DNA of 64,000 nucleotides from Priestia abyssalis (GCF_002019595.1 NZ_KV917369.1:2380417-2444416), one strand, 5' to 3'; shown: positions 49,401-59,580, counted from the first letter of the stretch. Program-made: numbers and translations. The notes: generated by a model not told the origin, from the letters alone.

Positions 49401-51239
49401 ATGAACCGACACACCACCTTTCATAACCATTCGCCCTACAAAAAAGATGAATGGGCGGTATGGCGCTGGATGAACTCGCATGTTCCGTCTTTAACGCATA
49501 CGATGACGTTAAATGAAGCAGCTTATTTTTTAATCGAAAATGAACGGCAGGAAGCACCCGTCAAAGATACGAACCATCGCTTCCTCGGTATCCTTTCCAT
49601 AGCTGATATTATGCAAAACGTGCTGGAAGGGAAAAGTCTTCAGCATACTGTGGGAGGCTTTTACCAAAGAGATACTCCAATCCTCCATCCCCATGATGAA
49701 CTAACAAACATTTTCCCTTTTAAACGCTCTGAACTGCCTGTGGTTGATGAAAAGGGATTTTTACTCGGTATCGTATCACAAAAAGATTTCATGAGTCAGT
49801 ATGCCGAAAATATAAAGAAAATCGATACGATGGAAAAGATGATTGAATGGTTTGAAGTTTGTTTTGACACCGCTTATGAAGGTATCGCCGTTGTGGATGA
49901 AAATGGAATTATTCGCATGTTTAATGAAGCGTACAGTCGATTTGTCGGTGTGAAAAAAGAAGACGCCATCGGAAAGTATGCCGAAGAAGTTATCGAAAAT
50001 TCACGGCTTCCAATTGTTCTCCAAACAGGTATTCCAGAACGCAATCAAGCACATGTACTGCAAGGGCAGGAAATGATTGTTCACCGCATTCCGATATGGA
50101 AAGGCGACAGCATCATCGGGGCCGTCGGAATGCTTATTTTTGAAGGAGTTTCAGAGCTTTATAACATTCTCGAGCGAGTGCAGACCCTCCAGCATAAAAC
50201 ACCCCATGCTTTCATTAAAATAGAAGAAAAAAAGAAAAAAGTAGAAAAAGTAACATTCGATCAAATTATCGGTGAAAGCATTAGCATTGCCGACGCAAAA
50301 AAAATGGCCCGGCGGGCAGCCCAAACATCGGCATCTGTTTTAATAATGGGGGAAAGCGGTGTCGGAAAAGAGCTGTTTACTAAAGCAATCCATGATTTAA
50401 GCCATTACAGGGCAGGACCGTTTGTAAGCATAAATTGTGCTTCTATACCTGAAAATTTGCTGGAGTCTGAGCTTTTTGGCTATGCAGAAGGCGCCTTTAC
50501 CGGATCGAGAAAAAATGGCAAGCCCGGAAAATTTGAGCTGGCTCATAAAGGTACGATCTTTTTGGATGAAATCGGTGATATGCCCCTTCATATGCAAGCG
50601 AAAATCTTGCGAGTTCTGCAAGAAAAGGAAGTGGAACGCGTAGGGGGAACGAAACCGATTCCTGTTGATTTCCGAGTAATTGCAGCGACAAACCGAAACC
50701 TTGAAGAAATGATCAAAGAAAAAACCTTCCGTGAAGATCTCTTTTATCGTTTGAATGTCATTCCCATTACCATTCCGCCGCTTAGGGAAAGAAGAGAGGA
50801 TATTCCAGTCCTTGTTTCTCATTTACTGCAGAAAATGTGTGTCAAAAATCAAATTTCTCCAAAAGAAATGGATGGAGAAGCGATGAAGGTCATGATTCAT
50901 TACCGGTGGCCCGGCAATATCCGGGAGTTAGTCAATATTGTAGAAAGGCTGGTCACATTATCAGAAGGAAAGAGAATCCGACTGATGGATTTACCGGATT
51001 ATTTCCATCACAATAAAAAGAAAGACAGTGTAAAAAAAATTGATGAACCTCTTCTCTTGCCGCAAGAAAAAAACTTATTTCAAAGAGCTAAAGAAAGCGG
51101 CCTTCAAGAAGAAAAAGCTTTAATATCACAAGCATTAATAAAAGAAGGAGGAAATAAATCCCGTGCTGCAAAACGGTTAGGCATGTCCAGGGCCACGTTA
51201 TACAATAAGCTAAAAAATTTTAACAATGGTTGGTCATGA
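49401..51239 (+). CDS. Sigma-54-dependent activator: CBS pair, PAS, AAA+ and Fis-type HTH
   Basis: The 612-residue protein has a tandem CBS-like region (about 20-135; LGILSIADIMQNVLEG and LLGIVSQKDFMSQYAE), a PAS domain (about 145-250; FDTAYEGIAVVDENGIIRMF), the AAA+ domain and a C-terminal helix-turn-helix (NKSRAAKRLGMSRATLYNKL). Walker A is GESGVGKE (317-324), the sigma-54 contact loop is GAFTG (364-368) and Walker B is IFLDEIGD. It activates sigma-54 promoters by remodelling the closed complex. A -24/-12 promoter lies 113 bp after its stop, in front of the permease operon, so that is the likely target. CBS and PAS may sense a nucleotide or ligand. Confidence 0.93.
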   Translation: MNRHTTFHNHSPYKKDEWAVWRWMNSHVPSLTHTMTLNEAAYFLIENERQEAPVKDTNHRFLGILSIADIMQNVLEGKSLQHTVGGFYQRDTPILHPHDELTNIFPFKRSELPVVDEKGFLLGIVSQKDFMSQYAENIKKIDTMEKMIEWFEVCFDTAYEGIAVVDENGIIRMFNEAYSRFVGVKKEDAIGKYAEEVIENSRLPIVLQTGIPERNQAHVLQGQEMIVHRIPIWKGDSIIGAVGMLIFEGVSELYNILERVQTLQHKTPHAFIKIEEKKKKVEKVTFDQIIGESISIADAKKMARRAAQTSASVLIMGESGVGKELFTKAIHDLSHYRAGPFVSINCASIPENLLESELFGYAEGAFTGSRKNGKPGKFELAHKGTIFLDEIGDMPLHMQAKILRVLQEKEVERVGGTKPIPVDFRVIAATNRNLEEMIKEKTFREDLFYRLNVIPITIPPLRERREDIPVLVSHLLQKMCVKNQISPKEMDGEAMKVMIHYRWPGNIRELVNIVERLVTLSEGKRIRLMDLPDYFHHNKKKDSVKKIDEPLLLPQEKNLFQRAKESGLQEEKALISQALIKEGGNKSRAAKRLGMSRATLYNKLKNFNNGWS

Positions 51240-51242
51240 TGT

Positions 51243-51265
51243 AGACAACTATTATACAGTTGTCT
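51243..51265. promoter_or_regulatory. Upstream activator site candidate for the sigma-54 activator
   Basis: AGACAACT (51243-51250) and AGTTGTCT (51258-51265) form a perfect dyad about 90 bp upstream of the -24/-12 promoter, the usual place for an enhancer site. It starts 3 bp after the stop of the activator gene. Confidence 0.55.
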
Positions 51266-51266
51266 A

Positions 51267-51297
51267 AAAACTGTCTAGTTTATAAGACAGTTTTTTT
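51267..51297 (+). terminator. Terminator of the activator gene
   Basis: AAAACTGTCT (51267-51276) and AGACAGTTTT (51285-51294), a perfect 10-bp stem with a T-run. Confidence 0.88.
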
Positions 51298-51351
51298 GTT
51301 TTATTTTTTGAAAATTCAATAAAAATACATAAAGAAGGAGATTTTTCATAC

Positions 51352-51367
51352 TGGCATGAAACTTGCA
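51352..51367 (+). promoter_or_regulatory. Sigma-54 (SigL) promoter
   Basis: TGGCATGAAACTTGCA matches the -24 GG and -12 GC elements with the right spacing (consensus TGGCACNNNNNTTGCA, one difference at the C of TGGCAC). It lies upstream of the GntP gene and downstream of the activator gene. Confidence 0.85.
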
Positions 51368-51391
51368 ATATTTATATGGCGAAGGGATGAA

Positions 51392-51405
51392 TGAAAGCGC
51401 TTTTA
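51392..51405. promoter_or_regulatory. cre-like site (CcpA)
   Basis: TGAAAGCGCTTTTA fits the cre consensus TGWAANCGNTNWCA with one mismatch. It lies about 15-25 bp downstream of the expected start, where CcpA would block elongation when sugar is plentiful. Confidence 0.55.
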
Positions 51406-51484
51406 TTTAGGTGATTCTTGTTTCTGATATCTTCTCATGCATCGCCTGTAAAGAGAATGATAGAAAGAATTAGGGGGAGATTTT

Positions 51485-52828
51485 ATGTTGCTCAGCTCGA
51501 TTGGTTTATTGGCAGGTTTAGCTTTGTTAATGGTCTTGACAATGCGCGGAGTGAACATTATTATTGCCGCTATTGTTTGTTCGTCTATTGTGGCCATAAC
51601 AGGAGGCCTTTCATTGGAGAAGGCACTCACAGACTATTATATGAGTGGATTTACAGGTTTTTTTGCATCTTGGTTTCTCGTCTTTTTATTGGGAGCTGTG
51701 TTCGGCAAAGCCATGGAGGAAACGGAAGCGGCTTCTGCCATTGCAGATTGGGTAAAGAGACGGATAGGAGCGAACCGGGCTGTCTTTGCCGTCGTTGCAG
51801 CATGCGCTGTCATGACATATGGCGGAGTAAGCGTCTTTATTGTTGCGTTTTCCGTTTATCCAATTGCGGTTGCTTTGTTTAAAAGCGCCAATCTTCCGCA
51901 TCGTTTCATTCCCGCAGCCATGGCGTTTGGATCCATTTCGTTTACTATGACTTCTCCCGGTTCACCAGAAGTACAAAACCTCATTCCTACTGAATTTTTT
52001 AACACAACTCCAACAGCCGGCGGTTTGGTCGGGGTCTTAATGGCCTTGCTCATTATGGTTTCAGGGGGCTTTTTCTTAAAAAGAATGGTCACAAAAGCAG
52101 TACAAGCCGGAGAGATATTTCAACTGCCAGGCGAGGAGGAGATGCCTGATCATCCATCGAGCAGACAAGTGCTGGGAGAAATCAGTACAGCGTTAGAAGA
52201 AACGAAAAAATTACCATCTATTTTAATTGCCATTCTTCCTTTAGTGTTGGTCGTGGTCATTTTAAACGTAATGTCTACATACGTGTCAGCAACATGGGCC
52301 ATTGTGATCGCATTATTTATCGGAATTGCCGTTGCATTAGTCCTCATGAATACATACACACGAGAGTACGGGAAGATTTTTGGAAAAGGCAGTGAAAATG
52401 CTCTTCTAGCCACAGCAAATACATGCGCTGTGGTGGGATTCGGATCGGTAGCAAAAGAAGTCCCATCTTTTAAGGCATTGATCGAAACTCTCGTCAACAC
52501 ACCTGGAATGGAGTATGCCGGACTTGCGATAGCTGTCACAGTCATTGCCGGCATCACTGGATCCGCTTCAGGAGGTCTTGGAATCGCCCTTCCGATTTTA
52601 GCACCGCTTTATATGACACAAGGACTGGATCCAGGTGCGATGCATCGTATTTCAGCGCTTGCCTCAGGAGGGTTAGATTCCCTTCCGCACAATGGTTACA
52701 TTGTGACAACCGTGCGAGCTGTATGTAACGAAACACATAAAAGAGCGTACAAACCTATTTTCGTTTTAAGTGTTGTGGTTCCGATGATAGCTGTAATATT
52801 GGCCGTCATCCTTTATACATTCCTATAA
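51485..52828 (+). CDS. GntP-family permease
   Basis: The 447-residue protein has about 12 membrane helices. SWFLVFLLGAVFGKAMEETE, AASAIADWVKRRIGANRAVF, TYGGVSVFIVAFSVYPIAVA and ASGGLGIALPILAPLYM are typical of the GntP/gluconate:H+ symporter family. In this operon its substrate is more likely a 3-hydroxy acid such as 3-hydroxyisobutyrate than gluconate, because the next genes encode HIBADH and MMSDH. TTAGGGGGAG precedes the ATG. Driven from the sigma-54 promoter at 51352. Confidence 0.88.
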   Translation: MLLSSIGLLAGLALLMVLTMRGVNIIIAAIVCSSIVAITGGLSLEKALTDYYMSGFTGFFASWFLVFLLGAVFGKAMEETEAASAIADWVKRRIGANRAVFAVVAACAVMTYGGVSVFIVAFSVYPIAVALFKSANLPHRFIPAAMAFGSISFTMTSPGSPEVQNLIPTEFFNTTPTAGGLVGVLMALLIMVSGGFFLKRMVTKAVQAGEIFQLPGEEEMPDHPSSRQVLGEISTALEETKKLPSILIAILPLVLVVVILNVMSTYVSATWAIVIALFIGIAVALVLMNTYTREYGKIFGKGSENALLATANTCAVVGFGSVAKEVPSFKALIETLVNTPGMEYAGLAIAVTVIAGITGSASGGLGIALPILAPLYMTQGLDPGAMHRISALASGGLDSLPHNGYIVTTVRAVCNETHKRAYKPIFVLSVVVPMIAVILAVILYTFL

Positions 52829-52865
52829 GAGATAACTATATCAGTTGATAGAAGGAGGAAGAAGA

Positions 52866-53771
52866 ATGGAAAACACAAAAAATATTTTGTTTATCGGGCT
52901 TGGGAATATGGGATTACCGATGGCTTCTCAGTTGTTAAAAGCAGGATATACGGTATATGGAGTGGACGCTAACCCGCAAGCGGAGGAGCGTTTTGCCTCA
53001 TTAGGGGGAGAGACCGGGATTCCATTGGAGTTCATCATGAACAAAGTCGACGTCATTATGACAAGCTTGCCCACCCCTCAAATAATTAAAAGCGTTTACT
53101 TCGGTGAGGAAGGGATCATCCACCACGCTCATCCTTCTCAGCTCTTCATCGATTTTAGTACCGTATCGCCAAGATTGAATGAAAAGATCGCTGAAGCTTG
53201 CCGACATAAGAATGCAGCCTATTTAGGAGCTCCTGTCAGCGGCGGGGTGATTGGTGCAGAAGAAGCAACTCTGACGATTATGGCAGGAGGGCAAAAGGAA
53301 GCATTTGAAAGAGCTGTCCCACTCTTAGAAAAAATGGGGAGCGGCCTCTTTCATGTCGGCGATAATCCAAGCTCGGGAACGATCATTAAACTGCTAAATA
53401 ATTTAATGGTTGGCTTTTACACACAAGCCGTGGCTGAATCCGTTTCCTTAGCCGAGAAAATGGGAGTGGATTCGGAGACACTGTTCGATATTTTAAATGT
53501 AAGTTATGGCCAAAGCCGTATCTATGAACGAAACTACAAACAGTTTATTGCTCAAAACCACTATAAGCCAGGATTTGCGACGAATCTTTTACTGAAAGAT
53601 TTGAAACTTGCAAAAGAAATGGCCGTTCAGTGCAAGGGAGAACTGCCGATTGGAGACAAGTTGATTGAGCTTTACGAAACTGCAGTGGATCAAGGATATG
53701 GAGAAGATGATATGGCATCAGTGTATTTAATGTTAAAGAATAACGTTGCGCGAAAAAAAGAGAACGTCTAA
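52866..53771 (+). CDS. mmsB: 3-Hydroxyisobutyrate dehydrogenase-family oxidoreductase
   Basis: The 301-residue protein has the Rossmann GLGNMGLPMASQLLKAGYTV (residues 11-30), the substrate motif FIDFSTVSP, GAPVSGGVIGAEEATLTIMA and the catalytic Lys175 in GTIIKLLNNL. This fits HIBADH and tartronate-semialdehyde reductase (GarR) alike; the following MMSDH gene points to 3-hydroxyisobutyrate. It oxidises 3-hydroxyisobutyrate to methylmalonate semialdehyde with NAD. ATG 52866 has AGAAGGAGG upstream. It follows the permease by 37 bp, probably in one operon. Confidence 0.88.
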   Translation: MENTKNILFIGLGNMGLPMASQLLKAGYTVYGVDANPQAEERFASLGGETGIPLEFIMNKVDVIMTSLPTPQIIKSVYFGEEGIIHHAHPSQLFIDFSTVSPRLNEKIAEACRHKNAAYLGAPVSGGVIGAEEATLTIMAGGQKEAFERAVPLLEKMGSGLFHVGDNPSSGTIIKLLNNLMVGFYTQAVAESVSLAEKMGVDSETLFDILNVSYGQSRIYERNYKQFIAQNHYKPGFATNLLLKDLKLAKEMAVQCKGELPIGDKLIELYETAVDQGYGEDDMASVYLMLKNNVARKKENV

Positions 53772-53854
53772 TAAAGTGAAGGTTTGATAGATCGTTAGAA
53801 CAGGAGTTTTACTAATTAAAAGAAATCATTGAAAAATAAGGAGGAAAAATAAAG

Positions 53855-55318
53855 ATGAATACAACGACAGCAGTAAAGGAAATCAAAAATTTTATTAATG
53901 GGGAATGGGTGCGGTCGGAATCATCGCAACGTGATCAGATTCCAAATCCCGCCACGGGAGAAATCATCGCAACCGTCCCATTATCGACCAAAAACGAAGT
54001 GACAGAGGCGGTTAAAGCGGCAAGTAAGGCCTTTGAATCCTGGAGCAAAACACCGGTTCCAAACCGAGCACGTCTCTTATTTAAATATCGTCAGCTATTA
54101 GAGGAACATAAAGAAGAATTGGCTGTTCTTATCACAAAGGAAAACGGAAAGACATTGACTGATGCCCGAGGTGAAGTACAACGCGGAATCGAAGTCGTGG
54201 AAGTGGCTTGTGCAGCTCCGACTCTTATGATGGGAGAAGCGCTGCCTGAAATTGCCGCTGAAATTGAAGGGGCGGTTTATCGTTATCCTTTAGGAGTTAC
54301 AGCAGGGATTACGCCATTTAATTTCCCGATGATGGTCCCTTGCTGGATGTTCCCTGTGGCGATTGCTTACGGAAATACATTTGTTCTTAAGCCATCAGAG
54401 CGTACGCCGTTACTGGCGGAGCGATTAGTCGATTTATTTATGGAAGCGGGGCTGCCAAAAGGGGTGTTGAATGTCGTACATGGTGCCCATGATGTCGTAA
54501 ATGGCATTTTGGAGCATCCGGATATTCAAGCGGTATCATTTGTCGGCTCCACACCAGTGGCAGAATATGTATACAAGACAGGTACCGCAAACGGAAAACG
54601 GGTACAAGCGCTGGCAGGAGCGAAAAATCATGCGATTGTTTTAGAAGACTGCCATCTGGAAAAAACAGTGCACGGAATCATCAATGCGGCATTCGGAAGT
54701 GCAGGTGAACGGTGCATGGCGTGTTCGGTTGTAGCGGTCGTGGATGAAATCGCAGATGAGCTCATTGACCGCCTGGTTGAAGAAGCAAAAAGTCTGAAAA
54801 TCGGGGACGGGTTAGAAGAAGAAAACTTCATTGGACCGCTTATTCGCGATTCCCATCGTGATCGTGTCGCTCGTTATATCGAAAAAGGCGAAGAAGAGAA
54901 TGCCTCCTTGTTAGTGGATGGACGTGAACCGGCCAGCAAAAAAGAAAATGGTTATTTCCTCGGAGCAACGATTTTCGATCATGTAAAAGAAGACATGAGT
55001 ATTTGGCAAGATGAAATCTTTGGTCCTGTTTTAAGCATTGTGCGTATTAAAAATTTAGATGAAGGCATTCAGCTTGTAAACAAGTCCAAATTTGCCAATG
55101 GAGCCGTCATTTATACGTCCAATGGCAAATCCGTTCGTCATTTTAGAGAAAATGTGGATGCAGGAATGATTGGCGTAAATGTGAATGTTCCAGCCCCGAT
55201 GGCAATCTTTCCGTTTGCCGGAAATAAACATTCCTTCTTTGGAGACTTAGGAACAAACGCCAAGGATGGCATGCAATTTTATACACGAAAAAAAGTGGTC
55301 ACAACCCGCTGGTTTTAA
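53855..55318 (+). CDS. mmsA: Methylmalonate-semialdehyde dehydrogenase (CoA-acylating)
   Basis: The 487-residue aldehyde dehydrogenase has Asn157 in TPFNFPMM, the catalytic Cys287 in [16 protein letters not shown], and the MMSDH-type features [20 protein letters not shown] and [20 protein letters not shown]. This family (MmsA/IolA) makes propionyl-CoA from methylmalonate semialdehyde or acetyl-CoA from malonate semialdehyde. AAGGAGGAAAAATAAAG precedes the ATG. It is the last gene of the sigma-54 operon and is followed by a perfect bidirectional terminator. Confidence 0.93.
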   Translation: MNTTTAVKEIKNFINGEWVRSESSQRDQIPNPATGEIIATVPLSTKNEVTEAVKAASKAFESWSKTPVPNRARLLFKYRQLLEEHKEELAVLITKENGKTLTDARGEVQRGIEVVEVACAAPTLMMGEALPEIAAEIEGAVYRYPLGVTAGITPFNFPMMVPCWMFPVAIAYGNTFVLKPSERTPLLAERLVDLFMEAGLPKGVLNVVHGAHDVVNGILEHPDIQAVSFVGSTPVAEYVYKTGTANGKRVQALAGAKNHAIVLEDCHLEKTVHGIINAAFGSAGERCMACSVVAVVDEIADELIDRLVEEAKSLKIGDGLEEENFIGPLIRDSHRDRVARYIEKGEEENASLLVDGREPASKKENGYFLGATIFDHVKEDMSIWQDEIFGPVLSIVRIKNLDEGIQLVNKSKFANGAVIYTSNGKSVRHFRENVDAGMIGVNVNVPAPMAIFPFAGNKHSFFGDLGTNAKDGMQFYTRKKVVTTRWF

Positions 55319-55320
55319 GT

Positions 55321-55366
55321 AATAAGAAAAAAAGCCTTGTCACAGGACAAGGCTTTTTTTCTTATT
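55321..55366. terminator. Bidirectional terminator between mmsA and the YjcZ-like gene
   Basis: AATAAGAAAAAAAGCCTTGT (55321-55340) and ACAAGGCTTTTTTTCTTATT (55347-55366), a perfect 20-bp stem with a 6-nt loop. Confidence 0.95.
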
Positions 55367-55484
55367 AGTATCCGTAACCGCAGAAGCAGCTAGCACCGAT
55401 GATAATTAACAAAATGAACAATACGACTAATAAAGCGAAACCTCCGCCATGACCGAAGCCAGCACCTGCAACAGGAGCACCCAT
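55365..55484 (-). CDS. YjcZ-family sporulation-associated small membrane protein (39 aa)
   Basis: On the minus strand ATG 55484 (AAAAGGAGGAATTACA upstream) starts MGAPVAGAGFGHGGGFALLV, followed by VLFILLIIIGASCFCGYGY. A Gly-rich head, one hydrophobic helix and the CFCGYGY end are the signature of the YjcZ family, small proteins made during sporulation in Bacillaceae and often present in several copies. The gene is easily missed because of its length. It shares the terminator with mmsA. Confidence 0.9.
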   Translation of the reverse strand: MGAPVAGAGFGHGGGFALLVVLFILLIIIGASCFCGYGY

Positions 55485-55646
55485 TGTAATTCCTCCTTTT
55501 ACATTTACGTTCTGTTTGAATCACTAAAGACTCTGGATTCTCTTTATCATACGTTGAAAGAGCCTTCGCGAGCCAGTCTCACTAAAAAATGGGTTCATGC
55601 CCCGTATTCAATCTGAATCTGCTGGGCAGTGTTTGGGGCTTGAATT

Positions 55647-55841
55647 GTGAGAAATGAATGGATAAATATGACGGAAGTACAAAACATATTGAAAAAGCAT
55701 GGATTTAAAGTTCAGTATGGGAATGAAGAGAAAATCGGGGAGCATTATCCTTTTAAAAAACGGTCTGCCATTTACACGGAAGAGGATGATGCGATTCGAT
55801 TTGATTCTTATGATGATTTACGATGGTTTTCTCCATATTGA
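55647..55841 (+). CDS. Small protein of unknown function (64 aa)
   Basis: The frame from GTG 55647 (or ATG 55668, 57 aa) reads TEVQNILKKHGFKVQYGNEE, then KIGEHYPFKKRSAIYTEEDD and ends RWFSPY. The translation signals are weak for both starts. The composition is that of a real soluble small protein; I do not recognise a family. It lies just before zwf on the same strand. Confidence 0.5.
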   Translation: MRNEWINMTEVQNILKKHGFKVQYGNEEKIGEHYPFKKRSAIYTEEDDAIRFDSYDDLRWFSPY

Positions 55842-55957
55842 ATAAACGACAGCTTTAAAGCCTATTTCCGGGAGAGTTACTGTTGATTGAAGTGTACTGT
55901 TATCATTTTTTGAAACGGGGTATAGAAGAAAAAAAGAGTTGAAAACGGAGTGATAGC

Positions 55958-57400
55958 ATGGAACCGATGGCATTTGTATTATTTGGAGCAACCGGAGATC
56001 TCGCGAGACGGAAACTGTTCCCTGCTCTATACCGCTTATTCCTTGATCAAAAGCTTCCGCAAGAGATGATCGTGGTCGGGACGGGAAAAGGGGAAAAGAC
56101 AGATGAACAATTTCGTGCCCATGTTCATGATTCATTAGAAACCTTTTCGAAACAAGTGGATGAACTGGATCCGAACTTTGATGATTTTCTTGAGATGTTT
56201 CATTATTGTGCATTGGATGCCCGCAATGGGGACGACTACAAAAAGCTGCTGGAACTGGTTCAGCATCATGAAAGAGAATATGGGATTCCTGAGAACCGTC
56301 TCTTTTATCTTTCGGTCTCTCCTGAATTTTTTGATACAATTGCGTTACATATAAAAGAAGCAGGATTAGGGGACACGAAGGGTTGGAAACGTCTCATCAT
56401 TGAAAAACCATTTGGAAGAGACTTAGATACGGCCCGCCTTTTAAATGAAAAATTGAATCAGGCATTTGACGAAAAAGAAATATATCGAATTGACCATTAC
56501 CTTGGAAAAGGAATGGTTCAAAACCTTCGAATGCTGCGGTTTGGAAACTCTATTTTTGAACCCCTCTGGAATAAGGAGCATATCGCCAACGTTCAGATTA
56601 CTGCGACTGAAGTTGTGGGAGTGGAAGGGAGGGCTGATTATTACGAGAAATCAGGGGCTCTCCGGGACATGTTCCAGAACCATTTGCTGCAGCTGTTCAT
56701 GCTAGTTGCCATGGAACCGGAGGAACTGGCAAGGGAAGAAGATGTTCACGAAAAGAAAAAGAACGTATTAGCCTCGTTACGTCCTATTCAAAAGGAAGAT
56801 GCAGCCAAGCATATCATCTTCGGCCAATACGGTCGAGGGGAAACGGATGGACATAAGGTCATTGGATATCGGCAGGAACCGGGGGTTGATCCGCTTTCCA
56901 AAACTGACACGTTCATCGCGGCCCGTTTATATGTGGACAACGCTCGTTGGTCGGGTGTTCCTTTCTATATTCAAACGGGAAAACGCATGAACATGAAGTC
57001 GACTAAAATTATTATTGAATTCAAACGTTCGGCGGATGAAAAGGATGCCGGATTTCCACCTAATTTGCTGGAGATTTCCATTGGTCCTGATACCGCTGTT
57101 TCCTTTCGAATCAACAGCAATGATTTAGAAAGAGAAGACCGAGTAGAACAAGTAAACATGAAGTATAAAGAACGCTCTAAACATGTGCAGGAAGCGTATG
57201 AACGACTGCTTTTTGATGCCTTTAAAGGAAACTCCACCTTTTTTGCCCGGTGGGGGGAAGTAGAGGCGGCATGGAAATTCGTTCAGCCTCTATTGGATTC
57301 GATGGCAGAAGACCTCTCCTTATATGAGTATCCTGCAGGTTCAAGAGGACCGAAAGCTTCTCGCCAACTGCTTCAAGAGGATGGGTTTAGATGGTGGTAA
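55958..57400 (+). CDS. zwf: Glucose-6-phosphate 1-dehydrogenase
   Basis: The 480-residue protein has the NADP-binding [20 protein letters not shown] (residues 8-27), the active-site [20 protein letters not shown] with its His, and [19 protein letters not shown]. It performs the first step of the oxidative pentose phosphate pathway. The length is slightly shorter than the usual about 490. AAACGGAGTGATAGC precedes the ATG. No gnd gene adjoins here. It shares its terminator with the convergent trpB. Confidence 0.95.
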   Translation: MEPMAFVLFGATGDLARRKLFPALYRLFLDQKLPQEMIVVGTGKGEKTDEQFRAHVHDSLETFSKQVDELDPNFDDFLEMFHYCALDARNGDDYKKLLELVQHHEREYGIPENRLFYLSVSPEFFDTIALHIKEAGLGDTKGWKRLIIEKPFGRDLDTARLLNEKLNQAFDEKEIYRIDHYLGKGMVQNLRMLRFGNSIFEPLWNKEHIANVQITATEVVGVEGRADYYEKSGALRDMFQNHLLQLFMLVAMEPEELAREEDVHEKKKNVLASLRPIQKEDAAKHIIFGQYGRGETDGHKVIGYRQEPGVDPLSKTDTFIAARLYVDNARWSGVPFYIQTGKRMNMKSTKIIIEFKRSADEKDAGFPPNLLEISIGPDTAVSFRINSNDLEREDRVEQVNMKYKERSKHVQEAYERLLFDAFKGNSTFFARWGEVEAAWKFVQPLLDSMAEDLSLYEYPAGSRGPKASRQLLQEDGFRWW

Positions 57401-57403
57401 GGA

Positions 57404-57435
57404 AAAAGCCAGTACCTTAATAGGCGCTGGCTTTT
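57404..57435. terminator. Terminator between zwf and trpB
   Basis: AAAAGCCAG (57404-57412) and CTGGCTTTT (57427-57435), a perfect 9-bp stem between convergent genes. Confidence 0.8.
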
Positions 57436-57462
57436 GGTGCCGATTAAATGAAAGAAGTTCCT

Positions 57463-58632
57463 TTATCGTGCCGATTTCAGCATATTAAATACTTGCTCGA
57501 CATCTTTGTCTCCTCTGCCCGATAAGTTAACAATGATGCTCTCATCTTTCCCCATCGTCCCTGCAAGCTTCATGGCATAAGCGACAGCGTGTGAGCTTTC
57601 GAGCGCCGGGATGATGCCTTCTAATTTTGATAATGTTTGGAATGCTTCCAATGCTTCTTGCCCCGATACCGTCACATATTCGCTCCTGCCTGTTTTCTTT
57701 AAATAGCTGTGCTCAGGTCCAACTCCCGGGTAATCTAAACCGGCGGCAATGGAGTAGGTTGGTTTAGGGTTTCCTTCTTCGTCCAATAACGTGTAACATT
57801 TAAACCCATGAATGACAGCCGGTGAACCCTCTGTTAATGTCGGGGCTTCAGATGGCTCTACTCCAATCAATTGAACAGATGGTTCGTCAATATAATGGGC
57901 AAATGCTCCGATTGCATTGCTCCCGCCTCCAACGCAAGACACAACGGCAGAAGGCAGTTTTCCTTCCTTTTCTAATATTTGCCGCTTCGATTCCTCACTG
58001 ATGATAGCCTGGAAATGCTTGACCATGGTCGGGAATGGATGCGGTCCGACTGCTGAACCTAATAGATAGAATGTATCCTTATAGTTTTCCACTAAATCAT
58101 TCAGTGCCGCATCGACCGCATCTTTTAAGCGGCCTTGTCCACTTGCGACCGGTACGACTTTCGCTCCAAGCAATTCCATGCGGAACACATTGAGCGCCTG
58201 TCGCTCTGTATCCAGTTTCCCCATGTAAATCGTGCAATCCATCCCAAAAATGGCGCAGGCTGTAGCGGTTGCCACACCATGCTGGCCCGCTCCGGTTTCA
58301 GCGATAATCCGATGCGCTCCCATCCGCTTAGCAAGCAAAATTTGACCGATGGCATTATTGATTTTATGGGCGCCTGTATGGTTTAAATCTTCCCGCTTTA
58401 AGTAGATTTTCGCTCCGCCCGCTTTAGCCGTAATATTTTTGGCATAAGTAAGAGGGTTTTCACGCCCGATATATTCTCGTAAATAAAAACGAAGTTCTTC
58501 TATAAATTCGGGATCATCTTTATAACGTTCGAAGTTTTCATCTAATATATTTAACACGTGCTGTAAGTCTTCGTTAACAAAACATCCGCCAAACTCCCCG
58601 TAAAACCCTTTTTCTACCTTGTTCATACTCAT
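57463..58632 (-). CDS. trpB: Tryptophan synthase beta chain, stand-alone
   Basis: The 389-residue PLP protein has Lys90 in [14 protein letters not shown], the catalytic Glu112 in [12 protein letters not shown], and the phosphate cup [11 protein letters not shown]. It joins indole and serine to make tryptophan. It is of the TrpB1 type, which normally works with TrpA, but no trpA or other trp gene adjoins it, so it stands alone or is a second copy. AAGGAGTGATGG precedes the ATG at 58632. I found no T-box or other leader in the 130 bp upstream. Confidence 0.93.
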   Translation of the reverse strand: MSMNKVEKGFYGEFGGCFVNEDLQHVLNILDENFERYKDDPEFIEELRFYLREYIGRENPLTYAKNITAKAGGAKIYLKREDLNHTGAHKINNAIGQILLAKRMGAHRIIAETGAGQHGVATATACAIFGMDCTIYMGKLDTERQALNVFRMELLGAKVVPVASGQGRLKDAVDAALNDLVENYKDTFYLLGSAVGPHPFPTMVKHFQAIISEESKRQILEKEGKLPSAVVSCVGGGSNAIGAFAHYIDEPSVQLIGVEPSEAPTLTEGSPAVIHGFKCYTLLDEEGNPKPTYSIAAGLDYPGVGPEHSYLKKTGRSEYVTVSGQEALEAFQTLSKLEGIIPALESSHAVAYAMKLAGTMGKDESIIVNLSGRGDKDVEQVFNMLKSAR

Positions 58633-58794
58633 TTTCCATCACTCCTTAATTATATGTTTGTTAGAACATCTACCCCATATATAGTACCATAAATATTCTG
58701 AATATTCCTTCTTATGTGAAGGGGAAAATAGAGGACAAAATAAGGAGGATTGTGAGGAAAAGCGGGCATGATAATAGAAAAAGGAGAGATTGAT

Positions 58795-59580
58795 TTGAAA
58801 ACATCGTTTATTTTCGTCTTGCTCATGTTTACCTTTAGTACGTCTGTTTTTGGACAAAATCCATCATCATCGTCTGTTCCCCATAAAGAGTTAGCGATTG
58901 TCATTGATGATTTTGGCAACGATATGGCCGGAACGGAGGAAATGTTAAAACTGCCTGCAACATTAACGGTAGCGATCATGCCCTTTCTTTCCACCACCAA
59001 AGAGGATGCCGAACAAGCCCATCAATATGGTCATGAAATCATTGTTCACTTACCGATGGAACCGGTAAAAGGGAAGAAAAGCTGGCTTGGACCGGGTGCC
59101 ATTACGACCGATTTGAGCAATCAAGAAATTCGCAAGCGAGTCATAGCTGCGATTGAAGCGGTTCCGCATGCTGTGGGAATGAACCATCATATGGGATCGA
59201 AGGCAACGGCTGATGAACGTGTCATGCGCATTGTGCTCGAAGTTTGCAAGGAGCGCGGTCTGTTTTACTTAGACAGCAAAACGACAGGAAAAAGTGTCAT
59301 TCCGAAGCTGGCAAAAGAGTTAGGCGTCCCTTATTTGGAAAACGAATTGTTTTTTGATGACATTTATACGACCCAGCATATTGTCAAACAAGCGAATATA
59401 CTGGCAAAGAAGCTTGAAGAGGATGAGCAAATGATCGCGATCGGCCATGTAGGTGTTACGGGTCTGAAAGTAGTAAGTGTTTTAAAACAATATATTCCGG
59501 TCTATAAGCACGAAGCCGATATCGTCCCGCTTTCAGAACTGATTCCCGAGTATAAAATGATCAACAAAAGCATGCCGTAA
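58795..59580 (+). CDS. Divergent polysaccharide deacetylase-family protein (YibQ-like), secreted
   Basis: From TTG 58795 (AAAGGAGA upstream, 8 nt) the protein has 261 residues. A signal peptide (1 to about 20: KTSFIFVLLMFTFSTSVFGQ) is followed by a domain with ELAIVIDDFGNDMAGTEEML, EIIVHLPMEPVKGKKSWLGP, GMNHHMGSKATADERVM and IAIGHVGVTGLKVV. The IDDFG and MNHHMGS residues form the metal site of the DUF610/YibQ family. It probably modifies a cell-surface glycan; the substrate is unknown. ATG 58768 is an alternative start. Confidence 0.88.
   Translation: MKTSFIFVLLMFTFSTSVFGQNPSSSSVPHKELAIVIDDFGNDMAGTEEMLKLPATLTVAIMPFLSTTKEDAEQAHQYGHEIIVHLPMEPVKGKKSWLGPGAITTDLSNQEIRKRVIAAIEAVPHAVGMNHHMGSKATADERVMRIVLEVCKERGLFYLDSKTTGKSVIPKLAKELGVPYLENELFFDDIYTTQHIVKQANILAKKLEEDEQMIAIGHVGVTGLKVVSVLKQYIPVYKHEADIVPLSELIPEYKMINKSMP

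Noticed and set aside
58633..58767. T-box or other leader in front of trpB
   Set aside because: No terminator/antiterminator pair and no T-box sequence in the short upstream region.
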